Source: Duncaniella dubosii
GTDB taxonomy: Bacteria > Bacteroidota > Bacteroidia > Bacteroidales > Muribaculaceae
Assembly: GCF_004803915.1 (NCBI RefSeq)
Contig: NZ_CP039396.1
Span: 310,001-374,000 of the forward strand
Direction: 5' to 3'
Length of the DNA stretch: 64,000 nucleotides
The position numbers were made by a program, and so were the translations under genes. Position 1 is the stretch's first letter; each line of letters begins with the position of its first letter. Below the pieces are notes generated by a model, which saw nothing but the letters and a program-made list of their open reading frames with translations, did not search any database and was not told the DNA's origin. Shown here piece after piece: positions 52,332 to 64,000 of the stretch.

Positions 52332-53066
52332 ATGAAAAAGTTATATCTGATAATTCTTAGCTTCGTATTTTCACTTGTCACCTTTGCCATTACCAAGGAT
52401 ACACCTGAAATAGAGATGATCGATGTGAAAGGAGGCACTTTTTCAATGGGATTTAATCCCGATGAAACCGAGCATGCCTATGAAACACCACGCCACGAGG
52501 TCACATTACATGACTACAAGATAGGGAAATACGAAGTGACACAAGAACTATGGGAAACCGTCATGGGTGACAATCCCAGCGTCTTTAAAGGAAAGAGCCG
52601 CCCTGTAGAGAATGTTTCATGGAATGATGTGAGTCTATTCATAAAGAAACTCAACAAGGTTACAGGCAGACATTACCGTCTGCCGACAGAAGCAGAATGG
52701 GAATTTGCAGCAAGAGGGGGCAATGAATCTAATGATTTTGTTTTTATCGGAGGCGATGAAATCGATAAAATCGCATGGCACTTCGGCAATTCTGAAAAAC
52801 AGACTCATCAGGTCGGATTGTTAGCGCCAAATGAACTGGGCATCTATGATATGGCCGGAAATGTCAGCGAATGGACTCAGGACTGGTTCGGACATTATAA
52901 AGCCAAAAGTCAGACAAATCCAAAAGGGCCGAAATCATCTGATATTGGAAAAATATTCAGAGGCGGCCACTATTCAATTCTTTCAGAATATAATCGTCCG
53001 GCATGGCGTGCTGTAAGCAATCCGAATTTCAGATCTTCAACCATCGGTTTCAGATTAGCAGAATAA
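52332..53066 (+). CDS. Formylglycine-generating-enzyme-like (FGE/SUMF1) protein
   Basis: The ATG at 52332 gives a signal peptide (MKKLYLIILSFVFSLVTFA). The 244-residue protein has the FGE-sulfatase fold: FSMGFNPDETEHAYETPRHE, YKIGKYEVTQELWETVMG, RPVENVSWNDVSLFIKKLN, YRLPTEAEWEFAARGG, GIYDMAGNVSEWTQDW and the closing RSSTIGFRLA. I see no paired active-site Cys, so it probably lacks oxidase activity and acts as a binding module, as many secreted Bacteroidota members do. It ends the GLPGLI operon before a bidirectional terminator. Confidence 0.85.
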   Translation: MKKLYLIILSFVFSLVTFAITKDTPEIEMIDVKGGTFSMGFNPDETEHAYETPRHEVTLHDYKIGKYEVTQELWETVMGDNPSVFKGKSRPVENVSWNDVSLFIKKLNKVTGRHYRLPTEAEWEFAARGGNESNDFVFIGGDEIDKIAWHFGNSEKQTHQVGLLAPNELGIYDMAGNVSEWTQDWFGHYKAKSQTNPKGPKSSDIGKIFRGGHYSILSEYNRPAWRAVSNPNFRSSTIGFRLAE

Positions 53067-53103
53067 GTCTCACCTGACTACAAGGCCTCAAAGTAAAACA
53101 ATG

Positions 53104-53144
53104 ACGGCTCTGCCTGTGGAATCATATCCGACATGCAGAGCCGT
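53104..53144. terminator. Bidirectional hairpin between convergent genes
   Basis: ACGGCTCTGC (53104-53113) pairs with GCAGAGCCGT (53135-53144) in a perfect 10-bp stem. It lies between the FGE-like gene and the minus-strand ABC-F gene and probably ends both. Confidence 0.75.
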
Positions 53145-53188
53145 TATAAAATTTGACCGCAGACTCGCGGATCGCTAAATCATATCAA

Positions 53189-54846
<1,658 letters not shown>

Positions 54847-54955
54847 TTATTTATATTACATCCCTAATGTCCCCCTATGACTGATATTAATCAAACATTA
54901 TCTTTTCAAAATTATTCCCATTTCTATCATTTTTCGTTTTTTTAGCGGCCTATCA

Positions 54956-54986
54956 TTGCGAAGAAGTTTTAGAATAACTACATTTG
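54956..54986 (+). promoter_or_regulatory. Promoter of the galactose operon
   Basis: TTG (54956-54958) and TACATTTG (54979-54986) are separated by 20 bases, fitting the Bacteroidota -33/-7 pattern. The start point would be near 54992, about 40 nt before galM. Confidence 0.6.
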
Positions 54987-55033
54987 CAAGTAAAGAAACA
55001 AAATGCCGTTCACGGCACTTAAATTCGACAGAC

Positions 55034-56077
55034 ATGAAAATCCAGACCAAGACATCTCATTCTCCGGCCGGAGAAATCACCCTCTATACATTGACTAACT
55101 CATCAGGCGCGTCGGTCACTCTTTCGAGTCTCGGCGCAGGCATTGTGGCCGTATACGTTCCTGACGCATACGGCAAACTCGCAGATGTGGCGCTCGGATA
55201 CAAAGATCCAGCGTCATATCTCGGCGACGGGCCGTGTGCCGGAAAGATTCCCGGCCGTTTCGCCAACCGCATAGCTCTCGGAAAATTCACTCTCGACGGC
55301 AAAGAATACAGTCTTGCCATCAACAACGGTCCTAACGCCCTCCACGGCGGTCCGACAGGATTCATGAACCGTATCTGGGAAAGCAATGCCGAAGACAATA
55401 AAGTCACATTCACCTATCATGCAGCCGACGGCGAGGAAGGTTATCCCGGAGCACTTGACGTGAAGGCTGAATACACATGGAGCGAAGATAACGAACTGAC
55501 TCTGCGCATCACTGCCGAAACCGATTCGGCAACCGTTGTCAATCTCACAAACCACGCATATTTCAACCTTGACGGAGAAAACGCAGGAAGCGTACTCGAC
55601 CATGAGATGCGTCTCAATGCCTCACGCTATCTCCCGACCGACGACACCCAGATTCCTACCGGCGAACTCGCACCCGTAGCCGGTACTCCGATGGATTTTA
55701 CCCAGTTCAAGGCCATTGGCCGCGACATTGAAGCCGACTTCCATCCCCTCAAAGTAGGAAAGGGCTACGATCACTGCTGGGTCATCGACAACTACGAGAA
55801 AGGAACGATGAAAGAAGTAGCCGAACTCCGCTCATCAAAGTCTGGACGCGCACTCATAATCTCCACCACTCAGCCCGGCATGCAGATTTACACCGGCAAC
55901 TGGCTTGCAGGATGCCCCGAAAGCATCTCCGGCGGTGCCTATAGCGACTATGACGGTGTTGCCATTGAATGTCAGGGATTCCCCGATGCTCCAAATAAAC
56001 CCTGTTTCCCCTCCCCGGTGTTGCGCAAAGGCGAAAAATATGACGAGACTATAAAATTTAAATTCACCACATTATAA
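55034..56077 (+). CDS. galM: Aldose 1-epimerase (galactose mutarotase)
   Basis: The ATG at 55034 (MKIQTKTSHSPAGEITLYTL) lies about 40 nt after the predicted transcript start. The 347-residue protein has GKIPGRFANRIALGKF, NNGPNALHGGPTGFMNRIWE (His pair region), VNLTNHAYFNLDGE with the catalytic His, DHCWVID, and the C-terminal AIECQGFPDAPN with catalytic Glu. It interconverts alpha and beta anomers of galactose ahead of GalK. It is first in the operon galM, nucleotidyltransferase, galK. Confidence 0.93.
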   Translation: MKIQTKTSHSPAGEITLYTLTNSSGASVTLSSLGAGIVAVYVPDAYGKLADVALGYKDPASYLGDGPCAGKIPGRFANRIALGKFTLDGKEYSLAINNGPNALHGGPTGFMNRIWESNAEDNKVTFTYHAADGEEGYPGALDVKAEYTWSEDNELTLRITAETDSATVVNLTNHAYFNLDGENAGSVLDHEMRLNASRYLPTDDTQIPTGELAPVAGTPMDFTQFKAIGRDIEADFHPLKVGKGYDHCWVIDNYEKGTMKEVAELRSSKSGRALIISTTQPGMQIYTGNWLAGCPESISGGAYSDYDGVAIECQGFPDAPNKPCFPSPVLRKGEKYDETIKFKFTTL

Positions 56078-56099
56078 AAAATACAGTTTCTATACAGCA

Positions 56100-57005
56100 A
56101 TGAAACCAACTCTATTTGTACTTGCTGCCGGCATGGGCAGCCGCTACGGCGGTCTCAAACAGCTCGATCCATTAGGACCTCAGGGACAGACCATCATGGA
56201 CTATTCAATCTATGATGCAATCCAAGCCGGCTTCGGCAAAGTAGTCTTCGTCATCCGCAAGGATTTCGAAAAAGATTTCCGCGAAAAAATCCTCTCCAAA
56301 TACGAAGGCCATATTCCAGTCGAAGTGGTATTTCAGGCTACCGACAAACTTCCCGAAGGCTATACCTGTCCGGCAGACCGCACCAAACCGTGGGGTACAA
56401 ACCATGCCGTCATGATGGGAAGCGAGGTCATCAATGAACCGTTTGCCGTAATCAATGCCGACGACTTTTATGGACGTGACGCATTCCGTGTGATGGCCGA
56501 AGACCTCATGCGTCCGCGCGAACGCAAGGGCGACTATTCGATGGTCGGTTTCCGTGTAGGCAACACAATGACCGAAAACGGCTCTGTGGCACGTGGCGTC
56601 TGCTCAAAGGGTGAAGACGGCAACCTCACAGGAGTCGTTGAACGCACTGCCATCTCCTACGCCCCCAACGGAGATATCGTGTTCACCGATGAAAACGGAG
56701 TAGAACAGACACTTGACCCGATGACACCGGTATCAATGAACCTCTGGGGCTTCACTCCTGACTATTTCGACTATTCCGAACGCGAATTCCGCACCTTCCT
56801 CAACAAAGATCTTAACACTCCGAAGGCTGAATTCTTCATTCCGCTTGTCATAGACACTCTCATCCACTCAGGCGAAGCGACAGTCAAGGTTCTTGACACC
56901 GACTCACGCTGGTTTGGCGTGACATACGCAGCGGACCGCCCCGGAGTTGTCGAAAAATTCGCACAGCTCCACGCCGACGGCATCTATCCCGACAAGATGT
57001 TCTAA
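56100..57005 (+). CDS. Sugar nucleotidyltransferase
   Basis: This 301-residue protein starts with the NTP-transferase signature LAAGMGSRYGGLKQLDPLG, followed by TIMDYSIYDAIQAGF, TNHAVMMGSEVI and FAVINADDFYGRDAF (metal-binding Asp). It belongs to the nucleotidyltransferase superfamily that activates sugar phosphates with NTP. Its place between galM and galK suggests it handles galactose-1-phosphate or a related hexose phosphate, possibly replacing GalT, which is absent here. That role is inference. Confidence 0.85.
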   Translation: MKPTLFVLAAGMGSRYGGLKQLDPLGPQGQTIMDYSIYDAIQAGFGKVVFVIRKDFEKDFREKILSKYEGHIPVEVVFQATDKLPEGYTCPADRTKPWGTNHAVMMGSEVINEPFAVINADDFYGRDAFRVMAEDLMRPRERKGDYSMVGFRVGNTMTENGSVARGVCSKGEDGNLTGVVERTAISYAPNGDIVFTDENGVEQTLDPMTPVSMNLWGFTPDYFDYSEREFRTFLNKDLNTPKAEFFIPLVIDTLIHSGEATVKVLDTDSRWFGVTYAADRPGVVEKFAQLHADGIYPDKMF

Positions 57006-57054
57006 CCTAACGGCCACGCCACACATTCAAACGCACATCTACATTACCTTACCC

Positions 57055-58197
<1,143 letters not shown>

Positions 58198-58285
58198 TTT
58201 GAACTAATCCGGATATTTTAACCGTTTTCCGCAGAAACACCACTTTTTATTATCATCCTGTAATTATCATATTGGTATAAAGATA

Positions 58286-58338
58286 ACACCCGCACTACGA
58301 CAAAATTTCTATTGTCAGTAGTACGGGTGTATTTTTTT
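58286..58338 (+). terminator. Intrinsic terminator after galK
   Basis: ACACCCGCACTACGACAA pairs with TTGTCAGTAGTACGGGTGT, with small mismatches, and is followed by ATTTTTTT. It ends the galactose operon and faces the minus-strand transporter gene. Confidence 0.85.
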
Positions 58339-58352
58339 GCGATATATATATT

Positions 58353-60059
58353 TCAGACAAGAAGCACAGTCACCATTCCCCAGACGACAAGAAGAATATT
58401 GCTGACAGCATAAGTCACCGTATAGCCGATTGCCGGAACCGTACTTCCGATAGCATCCTGCACAGCGCCGAGAGAGGCGGTGCAAGTTCTTGTGCCGGCA
58501 CAGCACCCGAGAGTAATCGCCGGATTGAATTTGAAAACTTTATGCCCCATCCACATCCCGATTAAAAGCGGAATTGTAGTTCCCACCGCTCCGGCGACAA
58601 AGAGCATCCAGCCTACATCGCGCAACCCGGAGACAAACGATGGAGCCGCCTCTATCCCGACAACAGCAATAAACATATTGAGACCCAGATTATTCATTAA
58701 CCACAATGCTGATGCCGGAATATAGCCGAATGTCGGGCGTCGCGAACGCAGCCATCCGAACACTATACCTGCGAGAAGCGCACCTCCGCTCGTCCCGAAA
58801 CTGACCGGGACATTCCCGATCCATACACTCAGACTGCCGACAAGACCTCCGATAAAGATGGCAAGCCCGACAAACATCAGATCGCTCGAATTAGTCATGC
58901 GGTCGGCATAGCCAATCATACGTGCAGCCGCCGCCACTGCTCCACTGTCGCCGACAAGCCGCATCGTGTCGCCACGTTCGATAGTCTCTGCCGGATCAAG
59001 CGCAATCTCTTTTCCTCGACGCATCACTCTCCTGACCGAAACGCCACGCATCACAGGCGATGACAAAAGATTGCTGAATGGACAACCGACGATGTCAGGC
59101 GATGCGACAAGAACCGACACACGTTCCACAGGATATGTGAGAAGTTCACGGTTGTCATCCTCCGGCCCGGTATAGTCGCCGACCTTTACCATGAATTTTC
59201 GCGGGCCGCAGACGACCACACTGTCACCGCGATGAAGCATATCGGAAAGTCCGGGCGTAAAAATCCTGTCATCGCGCTGCACACGCCCGACATAGACATG
59301 AATACCGCGCACTTCGAAAAACGACTCCAGTTCAGCCACACTCATTCCATTCTCAAAAATCCGGTTTGTCAGCCGATACGAACGGAACGAGACTCCACGG
59401 TGGGCATTGAACTTGGCCGGATCTGAATCCCACGACATATTGTCGAGACTTTTTTCAAGATCATGAGCCTGCCGCGCCACTCGCTCCACCCCTCCCAACA
59501 GTTTCGGGCCAAAATTCCCGAGAATGATGACAGTCCCGAGTGTGCCGAATATGTATGTCACCGCATAGCAGACAGGGATAATCGAAATCTGCTCATCTTT
59601 TATTTCCTGACCGACAGGTAGCTTGCCTATAGCCTCTGTCCCCACGCCTATAAGTGACGAACATGTCTGAGAGCCGGCGAAAAGTCCGACCGTCTCACCT
59701 TTAGTATATCCGAACAGAAATGCAAGTCCGACAGTGACCGCAAAGCAACACATGCTCATCAGCACCGCAAAAAGTACCTGCCGGAGCCCCATGCCACGCA
59801 ACGACTTGAAAAACTCAGGCCCGACACTGTAGCCTATCGAAAAAAGAAACATCAGGAAGAACACAGTCTTAAGCGGACCGGAAACAGTTATACCGAACTG
59901 CCCGACAACCACTCCGACCAGCAGCACCGCCGTCACGCTGCCAAGCGTGAACGAACCGATGCGGAGTCTCCCCAACAAAAATCCCATGCCTACGGTCAGA
60001 AAGACCGCCAAAGCCGGATAATTTCGCAATATATCTCCAAAAGATTCTATAATCTCCAT
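58353..60059 (-). CDS. AspT/YidE/YbjL-type antiporter with RCK_C domains
   Basis: The ATG at 60059 (MEIIESFGDILRNYPALAVF) is chosen. The 568-residue protein has about five membrane segments, including GFLLGRLRIGSFTLGSVTAV and FLMFLFSIGYSVGPEFF, with the family motif GSQTCSSLIGVGTEA; two soluble RCK_C (TrkA-C) domains (~200-380); then a second membrane half with GTSGGALLAGIVFGW and CCAGTRTCTASLGAVQDA. The repeated G-S/A-x-T-x-T/S motif in each half is characteristic of aspartate:alanine exchanger-like transporters. The substrate is not known. Confidence 0.88.
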   Translation of the reverse strand: MEIIESFGDILRNYPALAVFLTVGMGFLLGRLRIGSFTLGSVTAVLLVGVVVGQFGITVSGPLKTVFFLMFLFSIGYSVGPEFFKSLRGMGLRQVLFAVLMSMCCFAVTVGLAFLFGYTKGETVGLFAGSQTCSSLIGVGTEAIGKLPVGQEIKDEQISIIPVCYAVTYIFGTLGTVIILGNFGPKLLGGVERVARQAHDLEKSLDNMSWDSDPAKFNAHRGVSFRSYRLTNRIFENGMSVAELESFFEVRGIHVYVGRVQRDDRIFTPGLSDMLHRGDSVVVCGPRKFMVKVGDYTGPEDDNRELLTYPVERVSVLVASPDIVGCPFSNLLSSPVMRGVSVRRVMRRGKEIALDPAETIERGDTMRLVGDSGAVAAAARMIGYADRMTNSSDLMFVGLAIFIGGLVGSLSVWIGNVPVSFGTSGGALLAGIVFGWLRSRRPTFGYIPASALWLMNNLGLNMFIAVVGIEAAPSFVSGLRDVGWMLFVAGAVGTTIPLLIGMWMGHKVFKFNPAITLGCCAGTRTCTASLGAVQDAIGSTVPAIGYTVTYAVSNILLVVWGMVTVLLV

Positions 60060-60213
60060 AACATATATAATAAGTAGAGACGTGATACTTAACAAGACAT
60101 CCCGGACCTGATATGTATATTATCTAAACATAACTCCTTCCTATTTGTTTCAACGCAAATGCAAAACAGCCTTTTTTTAAGTAATAACATGGCTACATTT
60201 TCACAGACAACAA

Positions 60214-60249
60214 TATATTTGTAAAATATCACGGCAATGACTATATTTG
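60214..60249 (+). promoter_or_regulatory. Tandem promoter elements for the DUF262 operon
   Basis: TATATTTG occurs at 60214-60221 and again at 60242-60249. The TTTG of the first copy is 20 bases before the second and can act as its -33 element, giving a good TTTG-N20-TAnnTTTG promoter about 70 bp upstream of the first DUF262 gene. Confidence 0.55.
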
Positions 60250-60317
60250 TGTAAAAATATTTGACATCAAACAACTTCAGCGAGTCAATGATATCAACAA
60301 TTCCCGATTAAATACAA

Positions 60318-62306
60318 ATGACATCTGAGACAAACAACATAATCGAACGAAAAGCAATATCAGACCTCCTTAATGGCGGCTATTTCTATATACCACCCTA
60401 CCAGCGTGGCTACAGATGGACTCCGACGCAGGTAACACAGCTTCTTCACGACCTTTTTTCATACGCTAATGAACCTCACGGTTCAAACCACCAGAATATC
60501 GAAGGTGACTACTACTGTCTTCAACCGGTCGTAGCTCGCCCTGTCACTAATGACAATATTATAAAACCAATCTTATCGGAGGGAGCTGTGGTAAACGAAG
60601 ACAACCCGGTGTGGGAGATTATCGACGGCCAGCAGCGACTGACCACGATATATATTCTCTACAAATACCTGATGACAAAAGAAGGAATTTCTGACGAAGA
60701 GCTGGAAGAGGATTACGGAGGGAAAAAACTGTATCATCTTGTATATGCCACACGAAAAGATTCAGCACAGTTTCTGGAGGATTTAGGAAAGTCTGACAAA
60801 GATACAGCAAGCAATATCGATTATTTCCACATGCAACAGGCTTATGACACCATTGACCAATGGATACGTGGAAAAGGTGAATACGCAGAAACCGGAGGTA
60901 TAGCCCTGTGCAGACGCTACCATCTTGACGAGACTGTCAAAAACGTACGTACGACATTATTCAACTTATTGAACGCCGGCAAAGGGAAGAGAAATACCAC
61001 CGGTTCAGTCCAGATATTGTGGTATGAGCTGTCGAAATGGTCTGATGCAATCAACGAGTTCCGTAAGATAAACACAGGCAAGATATATCTGACGGATGCA
61101 GAACTCATCAAGGCATTATTTTTAAAAAGGCAAACCGAAGGACTTGAGCACATCCAGATGCAAAGAGCGCTGGAGTGGGAAAATATTGAAAATACGCTGC
61201 ATAACGATTCTTTCTGGTATTTTCTCAACAGGCGAAAAAACGAAATGCCCAACCGCATCGACATCATATTTCAGCTTGCCTACAAAGCGGAATACATGAA
61301 AGACGTTCCGGATGATAAGATAGACGAGAAGTTAAAAGAATGCGAGACCAAACTTCAAGACAAGAACAGAATCTTTAATTTCTACTACGACAAGTTTGAC
61401 GGTCTCAACGGCGAGGCACTGACTACGAAAATAGAGAAAGAATGGGATGCCGTATCGAAAGTGTTTCATGTACTTGAAGACTGGTATGAGGATGTGGTCT
61501 GCTACAATCTCATCGGTATGCTTTGCCAGTATAATGGAAATCTACTGCCTAAAAGCTACATCCACTTCATTGGGATGGAAGAAAATCAATCAAGGGAGGA
61601 TTTTAAGAAATGGCTAAAAAACGAGATAAGGAAGCAGGTAGCCGACATATCAGCTAGAAGCGGACAGATAAATATAAGCTACGGTGATCCAAAAGTGTTC
61701 AACCTCTTGCTTTTGCTCAACGTGAATCACCTCAACCGCCAGGTCGAACAAACCAAGGACGACCTAAATAAAATCGGCGCAATCTACAAATTCCCTTTTG
61801 CCGTCCTGACCTCGCAGGACTGGGACATCGAGCACATAGACTCCTTCACCAAAAACGGACTGAAGCGAGTCGACGACCAAAAAAAATGGATAGATACCGC
61901 GATGGACGATCTCAAAAACAAGCTCGAAGAAAATGAGGAAGCTAAAAATGAGATTAACCGTTTGAGAGATAACGAAAAGCTGATGGATGCCATCAACAAA
62001 CTCCGTCAGCTGGCCGAAGAGACAGATGCCGGAGAAGAAATCAAGAACAACATCGGCAATCTTACGCTCCTTGACTCGACCACAAACCGGTCGTATGGCA
62101 ACAGCCTGTTTATCACAAAACGCAAGACCATCATCGAAAGAATGAAAAACGGAGTGTTCGTACCGGTTTCGACATCCTACGTGTTCATGAAACTCTTTGA
62201 CGAGGAAGGGACACGCCGGACACAGTGGACAGAGGGCGATATGAAATCATATCAGAAATACATCTGCGAAGAATTAAGGGATTATCTAAACACCGAAGAA
62301 AATTAA
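60318..62306 (+). CDS. DUF262-DUF1524 protein (GmrSD-like)
   Basis: This 662-residue protein has an N-terminal DUF262 (ParB-like NTPase) domain with YIPPYQRGYRWT and EIIDGQQRLTTIY, a helical middle, and a C-terminal DUF1524-type HNH-like domain with DWDIEHIDSFTKNG and NIGNLTLLDSTTNRSYGNSLF. This is the GmrSD build, in which DUF262 hydrolyses NTP and DUF1524 cuts modified DNA. The second DUF262 gene starts 3 bp after it, so the two form a paired cassette, probably a modification-dependent defence system. Confidence 0.87.
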   Translation: MTSETNNIIERKAISDLLNGGYFYIPPYQRGYRWTPTQVTQLLHDLFSYANEPHGSNHQNIEGDYYCLQPVVARPVTNDNIIKPILSEGAVVNEDNPVWEIIDGQQRLTTIYILYKYLMTKEGISDEELEEDYGGKKLYHLVYATRKDSAQFLEDLGKSDKDTASNIDYFHMQQAYDTIDQWIRGKGEYAETGGIALCRRYHLDETVKNVRTTLFNLLNAGKGKRNTTGSVQILWYELSKWSDAINEFRKINTGKIYLTDAELIKALFLKRQTEGLEHIQMQRALEWENIENTLHNDSFWYFLNRRKNEMPNRIDIIFQLAYKAEYMKDVPDDKIDEKLKECETKLQDKNRIFNFYYDKFDGLNGEALTTKIEKEWDAVSKVFHVLEDWYEDVVCYNLIGMLCQYNGNLLPKSYIHFIGMEENQSREDFKKWLKNEIRKQVADISARSGQINISYGDPKVFNLLLLLNVNHLNRQVEQTKDDLNKIGAIYKFPFAVLTSQDWDIEHIDSFTKNGLKRVDDQKKWIDTAMDDLKNKLEENEEAKNEINRLRDNEKLMDAINKLRQLAEETDAGEEIKNNIGNLTLLDSTTNRSYGNSLFITKRKTIIERMKNGVFVPVSTSYVFMKLFDEEGTRRTQWTEGDMKSYQKYICEELRDYLNTEEN

Positions 62307-62309
62307 GCA

Positions 62310-64000
62310 TGAGCCAGACATATTCATTTACCGGGATATTCAGTAAACCAGTGCCCTACTCGTCAGAAAACAACCTCGTGACAATCTCAAAAATCATCGT
62401 CCCCCGCATCCAGCGCAATTATGCACAGGGGCGCAATGGCGAAAACGAGACGAAAATCCGAGAGAACTTTCTGAGAGAAATATTCAAAAACCTTGCCGTG
62501 AACACGGTCATGGGCATGAACTTCATGTATGGAGCAGTCAAGAAAAACAAGGAGAATGACAAAGAGGAATATGTGATGGAACTTCTTGACGGCCAGCAAC
62601 GTTTCACTACCCTCTATCTGCTCCACTGGTATCTACTCAACAAAGAGAAGAAGCAGAATGACCCGGCTTTTAAACCGGTACGCGACGCTCTGAAGTCATT
62701 TTTATATGAAACCCGAACCACCGCCACGAAGTTTTGCAAATCATTGGCGGACTATACATGTGATTTCGGAGAAGACAAGCCAAGCGAACACATCACAAAG
62801 GCGAGATGGTATTACCGCACCTATGATAAAGACTCGACAGTCGCGGGCATGCTGGTGATGCTTGACGCAATCGACGCATATTATAAGAAATATGATATTA
62901 AAAATGCGCTCGAACGGACGGATAATCTCCAGTTCTATGTGTTGCCACTGATGCAATTCAGCAAATCGGAAGAACTGTATATGAAAATGAACGCGCGAGG
63001 ACTTCCGCTTTCAGTGTTCGACAGTTTCAAGGCGGATTTCACAGGGGCCATGAGAAAAGTGGAACAGCTAAACAACGAAAAGGTACAACTCGAAGGCGGC
63101 ATGGAAGGTGAAGAGGTCACTCATATCGAAAACATTTCCATAAAGCTTGATGCCAAGTGGATAGACCTCTTCTGGAACAGCAGCAGGAAGAAGGACTCTG
63201 ACATATCATACATGAGATTCTTCAGCCGCTTCTTCGCGTGCCGCTATCTCATCGACAATCAGCGTGCCCCAAAAGAGATGCGCGACACTGAAGCTGCCGT
63301 GAATCTATTTTATACACGAACTGAGAAAAGTAAAGACCAGTATCTCGGCTTTGATAAGTATGCCGAAGAGCTTCAGGCACATCCGGAATATTTTACCGCA
63401 GCAGAAAAGGTGCTCGACACTTTACAGGAACATCAGGGTCTCATCAAGGAATCGCTTACCCCTGTGTGGGATAAAGACAAAGAGGAAAAAGGAAACTTCT
63501 TTGTAGACGCGGACATAACATTCACCCAGACGTTGCTGACAGTCATGGGAGCAATTGAGGAGTTCATACTGACATTCGAAACCTTTGACGAAGAGCTCTA
63601 CAAAAAGTGGATGCGCGTGGTCTGGAATATCGTGGAGAACACCGACATCGACAATCTGGAACGCGTGGCCACCACTCTCCGCAGCTTCGGACGAATGATT
63701 CGTCACATAGCCGCTGAGCTTGGTGTCGAAAGCAAATTCGGAGCGGAGAGAGGACATGCTTCCAAAATAACAAATACTGATTCTTTTTATCAGGCCATGG
63801 CGAATTGTGCTGACATGCCCTCAACTGATGACGACAACCGCTGGGCGCGTCCATTTAAGGAAGAAATGGAAAAAGCCAAGCTCATCAGCGAAAACGGGGA
63901 ATGGCTGGAGCAATTCTTGAAGATGGAAAGACACCCTTACTTCAAGGGCACTACAAATTTCTATTACACCGAAGGCATCACTCTTGACTCTTTCAAGCAT
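62310..64000 (+). CDS. Second DUF262 protein (3' end outside window)
   Basis: The frame opens at the ATG at 62310 (MSQTYSFTGIFSKPVPYSSE) and is still open at the window end, giving more than 560 residues. IVPRIQRNYAQGRNGE and ELLDGQQRFTTLYLLHWYL are the DUF262 motifs; a later YVLPLMQFSKSEELYMKMNA block is typical of this subgroup. It is separated by 3 bp from the first DUF262 gene and clearly belongs with it. Whether it also has a DUF1524 end cannot be seen. Confidence 0.85.

Overview
The window looks like a chromosome of a gut Bacteroidales, possibly Muribaculaceae-like; the family is a guess. The evidence is a cluster of GLPGLI (Porph_ging) secreted proteins, SusC/TonB-type outer-membrane barrels, typical Bacteroidota promoters (-33 TTTG/TTG and -7 TAnnTTTG), Bacteroides-type mob genes and an ISAon1-type insertion sequence. 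I saw no rRNA, tRNA or CRISPR array.

Layout. (1) 1-2020: the C-terminal part of an outer-membrane barrel and a shortened GLPGLI gene. (2) About 2050-42500: a ~40 kb mobilizable island, almost all genes on the minus strand. Its right end carries a tyrosine recombinase and a multi-HTH protein. Its middle carries a mobilization module (MobC, relaxase, a TM protein and an oriT-like gap) next to replication-type genes (DUF3987, Toprim/DUF6371, HTH). (3) 42575-53066: an ECF sigma factor, five GLPGLI proteins, a TonB-type barrel, a propeller-like protein and an FGE-like protein. (4) 53189-60059: an ABC-F ATPase, a galactose operon (galM, sugar nucleotidyltransferase, galK) and an AspT/YidE-type transporter. 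(5) 60318-end: two adjacent DUF262 genes, the second cut by the window edge.

The island is a stack of conflict systems: a tripartite HipBST toxin-antitoxin; an SF1 helicase-DUF2726 nuclease with a VbhA-like partner; a frameshifted Fic protein with a VbhA-like N-terminus; an operon of SIR2, HerA, kinase-like and TIR genes, with HerA broken by an IS4-family element; a four-gene LlaJI-type restriction system (two m5C methyltransferases, McrB-like AAA+, LlaJI nuclease); and a five-gene operon of m5C methyltransferase, double-GHKL histidine kinase, receiver protein, caspase-like Cys/His protein and Vsr. The last is the best candidate for an undescribed system: a two-component relay placed between a DNA methylase and a Vsr nuclease, with a putative protease as output. 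The SIR2-HerA-kinase-TIR operon is second.

Four genes (Fic, HerA tail, Toprim/DUF6371, ABC-F) each look broken by a single-base shift, two of them at homopolymers. Because a normally intact ABC-F gene is among them, consensus or assembly error should be excluded before calling these pseudogenes.
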